Shown: one piece after another, positions 27,680 to 37,947 of the stretch
Layout of the letters: every line of letters starts with the position of its first letter
Position numbering within the stretch: position 1 is the stretch's first letter
Assembly (NCBI GenBank): GCA_001673575.1
Contig: LZME01000071.1
Location: forward strand, 1-64,000
DNA: 64,000 nt
Source of the DNA: Mycolicibacter heraklionensis
GTDB lineage: Bacteria > Actinomycetota > Actinomycetes > Mycobacteriales > Mycobacteriaceae
Direction of reading: 5' to 3'
Translations under genes and position numbers: made by a program
The notes under the pieces: generated by a model
Databases searched by the model: none
Told to the model about the DNA's origin: nothing
The model's input: the letters and a program-made list of their open reading frames with translations, nothing else

Positions 27680-30600
27680 TTACCCGCCCAAGCAGCCGGG
27701 GCCGAGCAATGCCTTCAAATCCCCCATGAGCGCCGACGACGGCGTCACGCGCAGCGAGGGATCCAGCTCCAGTACGGTGATGCGCTCCCCGCTGATCAGC
27801 CGCAGCTGTACCTGCGCGGTGCCGGGATGGCGGGTCAACACCTGCTTGAGCGCACTGACCTTATCCATGGTGCACTGCCGGGTCGGAAGACTCACCGCCA
27901 GCGGACGATCCGGGGCGTTGGCGGAGAAATCAGGCACGACCAGTTCATTGGCGATCAACGAGATCCGGTCGTCGCGGATGTTGACCTTGGCGCTGACCAG
28001 CACCACGGCGTCATCGGCGACGTCGGCACCGTACGCCGAGTAGGTCTGCGGAAAGAACATCACCTCGATGCCGCCGGTGAGATCCTCCAATTGCGCCGAG
28101 GCCCAGGGCAATCCGTTCTTGTTGACTCGACGGTTCACCGACGCCAGGATGCCGCCGACCCGCACCTGGGTGTCGGCGGCGACGTCGCCCTCCAGGATCG
28201 CCGGGATCTGGGTGTCGACCTGGGCGGCCAAGAGATGCGCAATGCCGTTGAGCGGATGTCCGGACACGTACAGGCCGAGCATCTCTCGCTCCAGGGCCAG
28301 CTTGTGCTTGTCGGCCCACTCCTCGTCGGGGACCTTGATGCCGAAAACGGCGTCGGTTGCGGCGCTTTCGCCGTCTCCCCCGCCGAACAGGTCGAACTGC
28401 CCCACCGCCTCGGCCTTCTTAGTACCCAACACCGAGTCGACGGCGTCGGTGTGCACCAGGAACAGCCCCTTGCGCGGATGCCCCAGCGAGTCGAAGGCAC
28501 CGGCCTTGATCAAGGATTCGGTGACCTTCTTGTTGCAGGCTGCGATGTCGATCTTGTTTAGGTAGTCGGAGAAGTCGGTGAACCGGCCCTTGTGTGTCCG
28601 GGTGGCGATCAAGGAGCCGACGACATTGGCGCCGACGTTGCGCACCGCGCCCAGCCCGTAGCGGATGTCTTCGCCCACCGAAGCGAAGTTCAGCTCGGAC
28701 TCGTTGACGTCCGGCGGCAGCACGGTGATCCCCAGCCGCCGGCAGTCCGCCAGGTACACCGCGGCCTTGTCCTTGTCGTCACCGACCGATGTCAACAGTC
28801 CCGCCATGTATTCGGCCGGATAGTTCGCCTTCAAGTAGGCCGTCCAGTACGACACCAGGCCGTAGGCGGCCGCATGCGACTTGTTGAACGCGTACCCGGC
28901 GAACGGAAGGATGGTGTCCCACAACGCTTTCACGGCCTTCTCGGAGAAACCGTTGGCCGTCATCCCCTCATAGAAGCCCTTGTATTCGGCTTCCAGCACT
29001 TCGAGCTTCTTCTTGCCCATGGCTTTACGCAGCGCATCGGCCTTGCCCATCGTGTAGGAGGCGACCTTCTGCGCGATGAACATGATCTGCTCTTGGTAGA
29101 CGATCAGGCCATAGGTCTCCGACAGGATGCTGCGCAGCGGCTCTTCGAGCTCGGGGTGGATCGGCTTGATGACCTGACGGTTGTTCTTACGGTCGGCGTA
29201 GTCGTTGTGGGCGTTCATGCCCATCGGGCCGGGCCGGTATAGCGCCAGCACCGCGACGATGTCGTTGAACTCGGTGGGCTGCATGCGGCGCAGCAGGTCA
29301 CGCATCGGGCCGCCGTCGAGCTGGAACACGCCCAGGGTGTCACCGCGGCCCAGCAGTTCGTACGTGGCGGGATCATCGAACGGCACGGTGTCCAGGTCCA
29401 GGTCGATGCCCCGGTTGGCCTTGATGTTCTCCAGACAGTCGCCGATGATCGTCAGGTTGCGCAGGCCCAGGAAGTCCATCTTCAGCAGGCCGATTTCTTC
29501 ACACGACGGGTAGTCCCAGCCGGTGATGATCGCACCGTCCTGCGGGCGCTTCCACAACGGGATCGCGTCGATCAACGGCTCGGAGCTCATGATCACCGCG
29601 CAGGCATGCACGCCGGCGTTGCGGACCAGGCCCTCCAGGCCGCGTGCCGTCTCGTAGATGGTCCGCACGTCGGGATCTGTGTCGATCAGCCCGCGAACCT
29701 CCGCGGCCTCCTTGTACCGCTCGTGGTTCGGGTCGGTGATACCCGACAGCGGAATGTCCTTGGCCATGATCGGCGGCGGCAGCGCCTTGGTAATCCGGTC
29801 GGCGATCGCATAGCCAGGCTGGCCGTAGTGCACACGGGCTGAATCCTTCAGCGCCGCCTTGGTTTTAATGGTGCCGAAGGTGATCACCTGGGCGACCCGG
29901 TCACTACCCCACCGCTCTGCGGCGTAGCGCACCATCTCGCCGCGGCGACGGTCGTCGAAGTCGATGTCGATATCGGGGGCCGACGGCCGTTCCGGGTTGA
30001 GGAAGCGTTCGAACAACAGCCCGTGCGGGATCGGGTCGATGTTGGTGATCCCCAGCGCGTAAGCCACCAGCGACCCGGCGGCCGAACCTCGGCCCGGGCC
30101 CACCCAGATGTTGATCGAGCGGGCGTAGCTGATCAGGTCCGCGACGATCAAGAAGTAGGACGGGAATCCCTTGCCGCAGATGACGTCGATCTCGTAGGAC
30201 GCGCGGTCGGTGTACTCGCTCGGCACACCTGCCGGAAAGCGTCGTTCCAGACCCGCCTGCACCTCGTGGCGCAACCAGGATCCTTGGTCATGACCGTCGG
30301 GCACCGGAAACACCGGCATCCGGTCGCGCGGCGCCCAGACATCGGCATAGGACTGCACCCGCTCGGCGATGAGCAGGGTCGAGTCACAGGCGTCGGGCAG
30401 CTGGGCGTCCCAGAGCGCACGCATCTCGGCGGCCGACTTCAGGTAGTAGCCGTCCCCGTCGAACTTGAAGCGGGTGGGGTCCGACAGCGTCTTGCCGGTC
30501 TGAATGCACAGCAGCGCCTCGTGATTCTGCGAGGCGTCGCGGGTGACGTAGTGGCAGTCGTTGGTGGCCAATGTCGGGATGCCAAGCTTGCGCCCGACCT

Positions 30601-31231
30601 CCAGCAGCCCTTCGCGTACCCGGCGCTCGATGGACAGCCCGTGGTCCATCACCTCCAGGAAATAGTTCTCCGCTCCGAAGATCTCCCGCCATTTGGCGGC
30701 CGCCTCCAGCGCCTCTCGTTCGTGGCCCAGCCGCAGCCGGGTCTGCACCTCCCCGGACGGGCAGCCGGTGGTGGCGATGATGCCCTCGGCGTGCTCGGCG
30801 ATGATCTCGGCGTCCATCCGCGACCATTTGCCGAGTTGGCCCTCGAAGGAAGCCAGCGAGGAGAGCTTGAACAGGTTGCGCAATCCGGTGGCATTCTCGG
30901 CCACCATCGTCATGTGGGTGTAGGAGCCGCTGCCGGAAACGTCGTCGCTCTTCTGGCTGGGATCACCCCACTGGACCCGGCGGGTGTCGAAACGAGACGC
31001 TGGGGCGATGTAGGCCTCCACCCCGATGATCGGCTTGATGCCGGCCTTGGTCGCCGCGTTGTAGAACTCGCTGGCGCCGAACATGTTTCCGTGGTCGGTC
31101 ATCCCGATCGCGGGCATCTCCAACCGCTGCGCCTCGGCCAGCATCGGGGCGATCTTCGCCGCGCCGTCGAGCATCGAGTACTCGGTGTGGTTATGCAGGT
31201 GCACGAAGGACCGCGAGGATGAACTGTCCAT
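27680..31231 (-). CDS. dnaE1: DNA polymerase III alpha subunit
   Basis: The 1183-residue replicative polymerase. The N-terminal PHP domain ([27 protein letters not shown]) is the proofreading nuclease in mycobacterial DnaE1. The polymerase core includes [18 protein letters not shown] and the catalytic aspartates in [12 protein letters not shown]. Then come a helix-hairpin-helix region, an OB fold ([18 protein letters not shown]) and the C-terminal tail ending LLGPGCLGG. Length and order match M. tuberculosis Rv1547. The ATG at 31231 gives the short Ser-rich N-terminus seen in relatives. Confidence 0.98.
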   Translation of the reverse strand: MDSSSSRSFVHLHNHTEYSMLDGAAKIAPMLAEAQRLEMPAIGMTDHGNMFGASEFYNAATKAGIKPIIGVEAYIAPASRFDTRRVQWGDPSQKSDDVSGSGSYTHMTMVAENATGLRNLFKLSSLASFEGQLGKWSRMDAEIIAEHAEGIIATTGCPSGEVQTRLRLGHEREALEAAAKWREIFGAENYFLEVMDHGLSIERRVREGLLEVGRKLGIPTLATNDCHYVTRDASQNHEALLCIQTGKTLSDPTRFKFDGDGYYLKSAAEMRALWDAQLPDACDSTLLIAERVQSYADVWAPRDRMPVFPVPDGHDQGSWLRHEVQAGLERRFPAGVPSEYTDRASYEIDVICGKGFPSYFLIVADLISYARSINIWVGPGRGSAAGSLVAYALGITNIDPIPHGLLFERFLNPERPSAPDIDIDFDDRRRGEMVRYAAERWGSDRVAQVITFGTIKTKAALKDSARVHYGQPGYAIADRITKALPPPIMAKDIPLSGITDPNHERYKEAAEVRGLIDTDPDVRTIYETARGLEGLVRNAGVHACAVIMSSEPLIDAIPLWKRPQDGAIITGWDYPSCEEIGLLKMDFLGLRNLTIIGDCLENIKANRGIDLDLDTVPFDDPATYELLGRGDTLGVFQLDGGPMRDLLRRMQPTEFNDIVAVLALYRPGPMGMNAHNDYADRKNNRQVIKPIHPELEEPLRSILSETYGLIVYQEQIMFIAQKVASYTMGKADALRKAMGKKKLEVLEAEYKGFYEGMTANGFSEKAVKALWDTILPFAGYAFNKSHAAAYGLVSYWTAYLKANYPAEYMAGLLTSVGDDKDKAAVYLADCRRLGITVLPPDVNESELNFASVGEDIRYGLGAVRNVGANVVGSLIATRTHKGRFTDFSDYLNKIDIAACNKKVTESLIKAGAFDSLGHPRKGLFLVHTDAVDSVLGTKKAEAVGQFDLFGGGDGESAATDAVFGIKVPDEEWADKHKLALEREMLGLYVSGHPLNGIAHLLAAQVDTQIPAILEGDVAADTQVRVGGILASVNRRVNKNGLPWASAQLEDLTGGIEVMFFPQTYSAYGADVADDAVVLVSAKVNIRDDRISLIANELVVPDFSANAPDRPLAVSLPTRQCTMDKVSALKQVLTRHPGTAQVQLRLISGERITVLELDPSLRVTPSSALMGDLKALLGPGCLGG

Positions 31232-31368
31232 AGGACCGCCAGTCTATGGCCGAGCACCGACGCTTCTCGGGCGTGTCGTCAACCGTGTCTTTCCCGCTGC
31301 CGTTTCCCGGGACAGCGGGCGCCGCCGTGCACTACGTTGAGGTTCGGCGCAAGCGAGGAGAGTCACAC

Positions 31369-31599
31369 ATGAGCGTGTACCGGGTGATCGACATCATCGG
31401 GACCAGCCCGTCGTCTTGGGAGAACGCCGCGGCCGAAGCGGTACACCGGGCCAAGCAGACCATCGACGACATCCGCGTTGCTCAGGTCGTCGAGCAGGAC
31501 CTCACCCTCGACGACAAGGGCGGGATCATCTACCGCACCAAGCTGCGCATCTCCTTCAAGATCCGGCCGCCGAAGTCGGCCAAGCCGGCCGACGAATAG
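31369..31599 (+). CDS. Dodecin
   Basis: A 76-residue protein matching the dodecin fold: MSVYRVIDIIGTSPSSWENAA, then QTIDDIRVAQVVEQDLTLDDKG and a final strand YRTKLRISFKI. Dodecins form hollow dodecamers that store flavins or CoA. GAGGAG lies 8 bases before the ATG; the open frame extends upstream but has no comparable start. It is divergent from dnaE1 and followed 14 bases later by a methyltransferase. Confidence 0.92.
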   Translation: MSVYRVIDIIGTSPSSWENAAAEAVHRAKQTIDDIRVAQVVEQDLTLDDKGGIIYRTKLRISFKIRPPKSAKPADE

Positions 31600-31613
31600 C
31601 GCTAACGAGCTCG

Positions 31614-32387
31614 ATGTCGCGCAGCTTCGACGATTTGGTGGCCGAAGCCGCCGCCGCACCCGTTGACGGCTGGGAATTCTCCTGGCTCGACGGCCGCGCC
31701 ACCGAACAGCGACCGTCCTGGGGCTATCAGCGTCAGCTGGCGGGGCGGCTGTCGGGTGTCTCGGCCGCGGTCGACCTGCACACCGGTGGCGGCGAGGTGC
31801 TGGCCGGCGTGGAGAAGTTGGCGGAGTTCACGAGCTTCCCCCCGACTATGGCGGCCACCGAATCCTGGCCGCCGAATGCCGCACGCGCCACCGCGCTGCT
31901 ACATCCGCGTGGCGTGGTGGTGGTGACGGTGCCGGACCGGCCGCCGCTGCCTTTCGGCGACGAGGCATTCGATCTGGTCAGCAGCCGGCACCCATTGGCG
32001 ACGTGGTGGGACGAGATCGCCCGCGTGCTACGGCCCGGCGGCCACTATTTCGCCCAGCAGATCGGGCCGGCGACGATGCGCGAGCTGAGCGAGTTCTTTC
32101 TCGGGCCGATGCCGGGCAAAGGTGCCCAGTATGAGCCGGAAGCGGTGCGGGCCGAGGCGGCCGCCGCCGGCATGGAGGTTTTCGATCTGCGGCTCGAGCG
32201 GCTGCGGGCCGAGTTCTTCGACGTGGGTGCGGTCATCTATTTCCTACGCAAGGTGATCTGGACCGTGCCTGACTTTGCGGTCGAGGATCACCGTGAGCGG
32301 CTGCGCGAGATGCACGAGCAGATCGAGGCGCAGGGGTGCTTCGTCGCACACGCCACCCGGGTGCTCGTCGAGGCCCGCAAGCCCTGA
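31614..32387 (+). CDS. Class I SAM-dependent methyltransferase
   Basis: A 257-residue protein with a recognisable but drifted SAM motif (AAVDLHTGGGEVLA), a motif-III-like LVSSRHPLATWWDEIARVLRPGGHYFAQQIG and a C-terminal VIYFLRKVIWTVPDF. This form, with a histidine in the DLGTGGGE position and an RHP segment, is common in small-molecule or RNA-type methyltransferases of actinobacteria. The substrate is unknown. It starts 14 bases after dodecin and ends 19 bases before the convergent rluD. Confidence 0.8.
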   Translation: MSRSFDDLVAEAAAAPVDGWEFSWLDGRATEQRPSWGYQRQLAGRLSGVSAAVDLHTGGGEVLAGVEKLAEFTSFPPTMAATESWPPNAARATALLHPRGVVVVTVPDRPPLPFGDEAFDLVSSRHPLATWWDEIARVLRPGGHYFAQQIGPATMRELSEFFLGPMPGKGAQYEPEAVRAEAAAAGMEVFDLRLERLRAEFFDVGAVIYFLRKVIWTVPDFAVEDHRERLREMHEQIEAQGCFVAHATRVLVEARKP

Positions 32388-32406
32388 CGCTGCGCTTTGG
32401 GTGCGC

Positions 32407-33327
32407 TCAGCGGTTCAGGATGTCCAAGGCGTGTTGCAGGTCAGCGGGATATTCGCTGGTGATCTCGATGCGCCGCCCGTCGCCGGGGTGGGCGAAAGCC
32501 AGTGAGCGGGCGTGCAGCCACTGGCGTTCCAGCCCGAGCTTGCGTGCCAACGTCGGATCGGCGCCGTAGGTGAGGTCGCCGCAGCACGGATGGCGCAGGG
32601 CCGAGAAGTGCACCCGGATCTGGTGGGTGCGGCCGGTTTCCAGATGGACGTCGAGCAGGCTCGCGGCGACGAACGCCTCCACGGTGTCGTAGTGGGTGAT
32701 GCTGTGCCGTCCGTCGGCGGTCACGGCGAATTTCCAGTCCGGTCCGTGATGCCGCCCGATCGGTGCGTCGATGGTGCCACTGGACGGATCCGGATGGCCC
32801 TGCACCAGGGCGTGATAGCGCTTCTCGACGGTGCGCGCCTTGAACGCGCGTTTGAGCGCGGTGTAGGCGCGTTCGGAGATCGCCACCACCATCACCCCGG
32901 AGGTCCCGACATCGAGGCGGTGCACGATGCCTTGGCGCTCCGGAACCCCGGAGGTGGTGATGCGGTAGCCGGCCGCGGCCAGGCCGCCCAGCACGGTAGG
33001 GCCGGTCCAGCCCACGGACGCGTGCGCGGCGACCCCGGGAGGCTTGTCGACGGCGACGATGTCGGCGTCGGAGTACAGAATCGTCATGCCCTCGACCTCG
33101 GCCGGGGTGTTCTCCAGCGGCGGCGGCGCCTCGGGTAGCCGTACCTGCAGCCACGCACCGGCGACGAGCCGGTCGGACTTGCCGGCGGCTACGCCGTCCA
33201 GTTCCACATCGCCGTTTTCGGCCAGGGTCGCCACAACATTGCGCGACAGGCCCAACAGGCGGGCCAGCCCGGCGTCCACGCGCATGCCGGCCAGCCCCTC
33301 GGGGACCGGCATGGATCGTTCGGTCAC
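32407..33327 (-). CDS. rluD: RluD-type 23S rRNA pseudouridine synthase
   Basis: A 306-residue RluA-family enzyme. The S4 RNA-binding domain occupies about residues 10-75 ([21 protein letters not shown]). The catalytic domain follows with the active-site aspartate in [35 protein letters not shown] and GDLTYGAD. The GTG at 33327 gives the [16 protein letters not shown] start, as in Rv1540. It follows lspA by 7 bases and is probably cotranscribed with it. The exact uridine targets cannot be read. Confidence 0.93.
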   Translation of the reverse strand: MTERSMPVPEGLAGMRVDAGLARLLGLSRNVVATLAENGDVELDGVAAGKSDRLVAGAWLQVRLPEAPPPLENTPAEVEGMTILYSDADIVAVDKPPGVAAHASVGWTGPTVLGGLAAAGYRITTSGVPERQGIVHRLDVGTSGVMVVAISERAYTALKRAFKARTVEKRYHALVQGHPDPSSGTIDAPIGRHHGPDWKFAVTADGRHSITHYDTVEAFVAASLLDVHLETGRTHQIRVHFSALRHPCCGDLTYGADPTLARKLGLERQWLHARSLAFAHPGDGRRIEITSEYPADLQHALDILNR

Positions 33328-33334
33328 AGCCGCA

Positions 33335-33964
33335 TCAGGCTTGCTCGCCGTTGCCGTCGCTGTCGGCGGCACTTACTGGAGGCCGCTCCTCAGCATCGTC
33401 GCCGGCGCGGCGGCGCCCCACCGCATCGAAGTCGAAGCCGAACACCGACAGCGCCACCAGCAGGATCGCACCGCCCACCACGGCCGGGTCGGCGACATTG
33501 AACACCGGCCACCAGCCGATCGACAGGAAGTCGACCACGTGGCCCTGCAGATGCCCGGGCGCCCGGAAGAACCGGTCCACCAGGTTGCCCAGCGCGCCGC
33601 CGAGGATCATGCCCAGCCCGATCGCCCACCAAGGCGACACCAGGCGGCGCGACATCCAGATGATGCCGAGCACCACCGAGCTGGCGATCAGCGTCAACAC
33701 CCAGGTGTAGCTGGTGGCCATCGAGAACGCGGCGCCGGAGTTGCGGACCAGGGTCCAGGTCACGGTGTCGCCGATGATCGGCACCGGCTGGCCGGGGGTG
33801 AGCATCTTCACCGCGAGCACCTTGGTGACGACGTCCGCCAGCAACACCACCGTGGCCACTGACAGCAGTAGCCCCAGCCGGCGGGGCGGGGCGGCGGGCT
33901 CCGTCTCAGGTGCCGCGGCCGAGTCCACCTCCGTCTCGGTCGAGTCGGTTGTCTCGTCAGTCAC
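33335..33964 (-). CDS. lspA: Lipoprotein signal peptidase
   Basis: A roughly 209-residue type II signal peptidase that cleaves prolipoproteins after lipidation. Four membrane helices follow an Asp/Glu- and Ala-rich cytoplasmic N-terminus. The family blocks [23 protein letters not shown] and [23 protein letters not shown] carry the two catalytic aspartates (in LVDRF and VADPA). The start is ambiguous: GTG 33964 fits the family N-terminus, while ATGs at 33973 and 33976 lie beside AAGGA. It is divergent from ansA. Confidence 0.95.
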   Translation of the reverse strand: MTDETTDSTETEVDSAAAPETEPAAPPRRLGLLLSVATVVLLADVVTKVLAVKMLTPGQPVPIIGDTVTWTLVRNSGAAFSMATSYTWVLTLIASSVVLGIIWMSRRLVSPWWAIGLGMILGGALGNLVDRFFRAPGHLQGHVVDFLSIGWWPVFNVADPAVVGGAILLVALSVFGFDFDAVGRRRAGDDAEERPPVSAADSDGNGEQA

Positions 33965-34006
33965 GCTCCCCATCATTCCTTAACCCAGGTGCGGCATGAT
34001 CGCGGC

Positions 34007-34945
34007 ATGCTGTCCAAGCGCCTCACCGTCATCACCACCGGCGGCACCATCTCCTGCAGCACCCAGGGCGACGGGGCGCTGCGGCCCGCCCGCAGCGGCT
34101 CGGACCTGCTCGCAGATACCGGCGCCGCGGACGTCACCGTGGTGGACCTGATGGCGCGGGACAGCTCGCAGCTGGGCCCGCCCGACTGGGCTGCGCTCCT
34201 CGCCGCGATCAATGCCGCGGTGGACGGCGGCGCCGACGGCGTGGTGGTCACCCACGGTACCGACACCTGCGAAGAGGGTGCGCTCTGGCTGGAACTCGGG
34301 TACCGCGGAGACGCACCGGTCGTGCTGACCGGGGCTCAGCGCGGTGCGGACGCCCCCGACGCCGACGGGCCGGGCAACCTGCGCGACGCCCTGGCCGTGG
34401 CCGCGGATCCGGCGGCCCGGGGCATGGGGGTGCTGGTGTGCTTCGCCGGCCGCGTACTGGCCCCGCTGGGGCTGCAGAAGGCGACGATCACCGGCCTGAC
34501 CGGATTCACCGGGCCGCTGTTGGGCAGCGTCACCGAGGGACAGGTCACGCTGTCCGGCGACAAGACCCGGCCCTACCTCGGTGCACCGGCCACTGTGCCG
34601 CGGGTGGATGTCGTGGCGCTGTACGCGGGTGCCGACGCGGTCGCCCTGGATGCCTGCGTCGACGCGGGTGCGCGCGGGGTGGTGTTGGCCGCGTTGGGGT
34701 CGGGCAACGCCACGACGGCGATCATCGAAGCGGTCCGCCGGCATTGTTCGGCCGGCGTCGTGGTCGCGGTGTCCAGCCGGGTGCCGGAGGGGCGCATCGG
34801 TGCGGACTACGGCCCCGGGCGGGCCCTGGTGGAGGCCGGCGCGGTGGTGGTGCCGCGACTGCGGCCGCCGCAGGCCCGGATCCTGCTGGTGGCGGCGCTG
34901 GCGGCCGGGCAGCCGGTCGGCGATGTCATCGACCGGTGGGGCTGA
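34007..34945 (+). CDS. ansA: L-asparaginase
   Basis: A 312-residue bacterial-type asparaginase hydrolysing asparagine to aspartate and ammonia. It carries the two signature threonine segments: [11 protein letters not shown] at the N-terminus and [15 protein letters not shown] (TDT) near residue 90, with the paired lysine further on in [10 protein letters not shown]. No signal peptide is visible, so it should act in the cytoplasm, although M. tuberculosis AnsA (Rv1538c) is reported to be secreted without one. The ATG at 34007 gives the family start. Confidence 0.93.
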   Translation: MLSKRLTVITTGGTISCSTQGDGALRPARSGSDLLADTGAADVTVVDLMARDSSQLGPPDWAALLAAINAAVDGGADGVVVTHGTDTCEEGALWLELGYRGDAPVVLTGAQRGADAPDADGPGNLRDALAVAADPAARGMGVLVCFAGRVLAPLGLQKATITGLTGFTGPLLGSVTEGQVTLSGDKTRPYLGAPATVPRVDVVALYAGADAVALDACVDAGARGVVLAALGSGNATTAIIEAVRRHCSAGVVVAVSSRVPEGRIGADYGPGRALVEAGAVVVPRLRPPQARILLVAALAAGQPVGDVIDRWG

Positions 34946-34948
34946 CCG

Positions 34949-35410
34949 ATGGCCAGAATTCTCGGCTTCCTCGGCGCCGCCGTCCTCATGCTCGGGTCCG
35001 CCGCGGCGGCCCACGCCGCGCCGCCGGCCGGGACGGACGCCGTCGACGACTACCCCATCGCCACCGGGAGGTACTCGTCGCCGACCGATTTCTACTGGGT
35101 GTTCTTCAGAACGCCGGACGGCCGCTCGTGCGGCATCGGGCCCAACGGCGGGCCGATCGGCTGCGATGCGGTGCCGACAGACGCGCCCGACGGCGCCAAT
35201 CAGACCGTGCTCGAAGCCGGCGGGCTGCCCGCGGCCTACCGCCACAGCGACATCGCCTCGTTCACCCGGGACGTGGATGTGCTGCCGGAGGGCCATCGAC
35301 TGGAGAACTGGGGCTCCAGCTGTGCCGTGGGCTACCAGGGCACCGTGACCTGCAAAGGCTATGGCCACCACGGATTTACCGTCTCCAGCGTCTACGGTGT
35401 GCTGTGGTGA
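34949..35410 (+). CDS. Small secreted protein of unknown function
   Basis: A 153-residue exported protein starting 3 bases after the ansA stop. The signal peptide is residues 1-24 (cleavage after AHA). The mature part carries four cysteines in two pairs (SCGIGPNGGPIGC and SCAVGYQGTVTC), probably disulfide-bonded, and ends in an aromatic VYGVLW. It resembles small mycobacterial secreted proteins often annotated only as hypothetical. Cotranscription with ansA is likely from the spacing. Confidence 0.78.
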   Translation: MARILGFLGAAVLMLGSAAAAHAAPPAGTDAVDDYPIATGRYSSPTDFYWVFFRTPDGRSCGIGPNGGPIGCDAVPTDAPDGANQTVLEAGGLPAAYRHSDIASFTRDVDVLPEGHRLENWGSSCAVGYQGTVTCKGYGHHGFTVSSVYGVLW

Positions 35411-35444
35411 CGACCCTGCACCACCCCTAACCCGTGGAGGCCGC

Positions 35445-35924
35445 GTGTCCACCCAACACACCTATACCGTGGATGTCAGCTGGACCGGCAATCACGGCAG
35501 CGGGACCAGTGACTATCGCAGCTACGGGCGCGAGCACGAGGTGGCCGCGCAGGGCTGTCCCGCTATTCCAGGCACCGCCGACCCGGCGTTCCGCGGTGAT
35601 CCGACACGGTGGAATCCCGAGCAGTTGCTGTTGGCCGCATTGTCCCAATGCCACATGCTGTCCTACCTGTATCTGTGTTCGACCAACGGCGTTGTGGTCG
35701 TCTCTTACCAGGACAGGCCGGTCGGCACGATGATCGAGAACACCGAGGGGGGACACTTCACCACTGTCGTCCTGCAGCCACGGATCGAGGTCGCCGACGC
35801 CGCGATGGTGGAGCGGGCGCTGGCATTGCATTCCGACGCCCACCGGATCTGCTTTATCGCCAACTCCGTCAACTTCCCGGTGCTGCACGATCCGGTGGTG
35901 CAGGCACTCCCGTTGCCGAGCTAG
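35445..35924 (+). CDS. OsmC/Ohr-family peroxiredoxin-like protein
   Basis: A 159-residue OsmC-family protein. Members reduce organic hydroperoxides with two cysteines, seen here in [13 protein letters not shown] and [14 protein letters not shown], the expected spacing and contexts. The [24 protein letters not shown] segment is typical of the YhfA/OsmC branch. The GTG at 35445 has GTGGAGG just upstream. Its last four bases overlap the end of the convergent dinX. Confidence 0.88.
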   Translation: MSTQHTYTVDVSWTGNHGSGTSDYRSYGREHEVAAQGCPAIPGTADPAFRGDPTRWNPEQLLLAALSQCHMLSYLYLCSTNGVVVVSYQDRPVGTMIENTEGGHFTTVVLQPRIEVADAAMVERALALHSDAHRICFIANSVNFPVLHDPVVQALPLPS

Positions 35925-37276
35925 CTGGGCTCCTCCGGGCGAGCGATGTAGTCCGGCCAGTCCAGGCTGGCCACGGGGTCGGCGCGGCTGATCCCCGGCT
36001 CGTCGTCGGGAAACGTGCGTACCGGGCCGGGGCCCGAGCCGCGCGTCTCGAAGCGGATCGTCATCACCCCGTGCCCGGCACCCTGAACCCAACCGTGGCC
36101 GAGATCAGGATGGTTGACGTCATCCCCGACTCGCCACGACGCCGCTGCCGCCGGGGGAAGCGGTTCCCGCGCAGTCACTTCCGGTGATGGAGCGCCCGTT
36201 TCTGAAAACTCCAAATCCGGGAACAGTGACTCCTGGCGAACATCGGTCAGCCCGGAAAACCCCACGCCAAGCAGCCGGATCGGGCCGATCTCCTGCGGAT
36301 CGAGCAGCAGCCGGCCGGCCGCCGCCGTGAGCGCGGCGACGTCGGTGGTCGCATAGGGCAACGTGGCCGAGCGGGTCAGCACACTCATATCGGCCTTCTT
36401 GAGTTTCACCGTCACGGTGCGAGCGCCGCGCCCGTCACGCAGCAGCCTGCGGTAGGCGTGCTCACCGATCGGACCGATCTCAGCCCGCAGCTGTTCCAAG
36501 GTGGTCAGGTCGACGGCGAAGGTCGATTCGGCGCTGATCTGTTTGGCCTCAGCACGTTCGGCGACGCGTCGGTCGTCGATTCCCCGAGCCAAGCGGTGCA
36601 GCGCCGGGCCGATGGTGGCGCCCAGAATGTCGGCGACCTCGCTGTCGGTCAGTGCGGCCAGCTGCCCGATGGTGTCGATGCCCAACCGGTGCAGCTTCTC
36701 CTCGGCGACCGGACCGATCCCCCACAGTCGGCGTACCGGAAGCCCGTCCAGCAGCAGCCGTTCCTCGGAGCGGCTGACGACCCGCACCCCGTTCGGCTTT
36801 GCCAGATCGGAGGCGATCTTGGCGATCTGTTTGCCCGAGCCCGCCCCGACCGATGCCACCAAACCGGTCTCGTCGAGTACTCGTCCACGAAGGCGTTCGC
36901 AGAACCGCAGCACCTCCGCGGCGGTTGCGCCCGCCAGCTCGGCCGGTTCCCCGAACGCCTCGTCGAAGGAGAGCTGCTCGACGACCGGAATCACCGCACG
37001 CACGGTCTCGAAGACCCGTCGGCTGGCCATGCCGTACACGGCGCCCCGCGGCGGCAGCACCACGGCTGGGGCCCCCACCAGCCGGCGCGCCTGATGCATC
37101 GGCATCGCCGAGCGGGCGCCGAAGACCCGCGCCTCGTAACTGGCCCCGGCCACCACGCCGCGGCCCCCGAGCCCGCCGACCAGTACCGGCCGCCCCCGCA
37201 ACGTCGGGCGGGTCAATTGCTCGACGGAGGCGAAAAACGCGTCCATATCCAGGTGCAGGACCCATCGGGCGTCCAC
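35921..37276 (-). CDS. dinX: DNA polymerase IV (Y-family)
   Basis: A 451-residue translesion polymerase. Catalytic motifs are [13 protein letters not shown] at the start and LSFDEAFGE (catalytic Asp-Glu). The [24 protein letters not shown] helix-hairpin-helix and the little-finger domain ([12 protein letters not shown] onward) follow. A C-terminal [19 protein letters not shown] segment is shared with M. tuberculosis DinX (Rv1537). The GTG at 37276 matches the short N-terminus of DinX; longer frames add residues not found in the family. A beta-clamp-type motif may be QESLFPDL. Confidence 0.94.
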   Translation of the reverse strand: MDARWVLHLDMDAFFASVEQLTRPTLRGRPVLVGGLGGRGVVAGASYEARVFGARSAMPMHQARRLVGAPAVVLPPRGAVYGMASRRVFETVRAVIPVVEQLSFDEAFGEPAELAGATAAEVLRFCERLRGRVLDETGLVASVGAGSGKQIAKIASDLAKPNGVRVVSRSEERLLLDGLPVRRLWGIGPVAEEKLHRLGIDTIGQLAALTDSEVADILGATIGPALHRLARGIDDRRVAERAEAKQISAESTFAVDLTTLEQLRAEIGPIGEHAYRRLLRDGRGARTVTVKLKKADMSVLTRSATLPYATTDVAALTAAAGRLLLDPQEIGPIRLLGVGFSGLTDVRQESLFPDLEFSETGAPSPEVTAREPLPPAAAASWRVGDDVNHPDLGHGWVQGAGHGVMTIRFETRGSGPGPVRTFPDDEPGISRADPVASLDWPDYIARPEEPS

Positions 37277-37333
37277 GGGCTTCAGCCTATTGGGCGCTCC
37301 GTCTTGCGGTCGCATCCGACTGGTGTCGAGACG

Positions 37334-37552
37334 ATGGCGATGAATCCGGTACACCGGCTGCTGTGCCCCGGCGCGGTCTTCGCCGGCAGTGACGGGGTGC
37401 ACTCGACGATGTTCCGGTTGGTGCGCCTTCGCGACACCTCGAACCCGGCCTCACCCGATGCACTGCCAGACCGATTGCGCAGCATAGGTTTCCGCGACGT
37501 ACAGGTGACCACGGCGGGCGGTCAACGGCGCTGGCTGGCCGTCAAAGGATGA
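37334..37552 (+). pseudogene. Remnant of a class I methyltransferase (C-terminal part)
   Basis: A 72-codon frame reading like only the last quarter of a SAM-dependent methyltransferase: a motif-III-like [17 protein letters not shown], then [10 protein letters not shown] and the terminal LPDRLRSIGFRDVQVTTAGG pattern with a WLAVKG end. The SAM-binding N-terminal two thirds are missing, and no matching frame lies upstream, where dinX begins. The fragment is best read as a decayed gene at an insertion or deletion boundary between dinX and the PPE operon. Confidence 0.6.
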
Positions 37553-37559
37553 CGCAGCG

Positions 37560-37901
37560 CTACTTCGACCCTCCGCCGCCCTTGTTGAGCTGGTGCGGGC
37601 AATAGGTTTTCGCCGAGATCGCCGCAAACCGCGCTGCGTCGGCGACGGTCAGGTCGGGGTTGGCTTCGGTGATGTCGTTGAGCAGTTCCAGGCTTGTCTC
37701 ACCGTTGGCTGCCAAGCCGCAGAGCGCTTCGGCGGCGGCAACGGCTTGAGCCGGGGTGTCGAAGATGATCCCGACCTGCCGAAGCGACGAGATGAACTCT
37801 GTACTGTCGACGGCGCTGACCTCCACCGCATTGGGGTCAGCGTGCCCGGGCGCGGCGAGAGCGAGCGCGGCGGCGGCGATCGGGACTAACAACAGCTTCA
37901 T
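37560..37901 (-). CDS. DUF732 secreted protein
   Basis: A 113-residue mycobacterial DUF732 protein. The signal peptide covers residues 1-22 (VPIAAAALALAAPGHA). The mature domain has the usual FISSLRQVGI start, ALCGLA cysteine, helices and a second cysteine in YCPHQLNKG. AGGAGG lies 6 bases before the ATG at 37901. It follows the PPE gene by 46 bases on the same strand and may be its operon partner. Function unknown; the family is exported in mycobacteria. Confidence 0.87.
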   Translation of the reverse strand: MKLLLVPIAAAALALAAPGHADPNAVEVSAVDSTEFISSLRQVGIIFDTPAQAVAAAEALCGLAANGETSLELLNDITEANPDLTVADAARFAAISAKTYCPHQLNKGGGGSK

Positions 37902-37947
37902 CGGGTTCCTCCTGGGGCGGCCGAGGTCGTGAGGCATCAGTACCGCG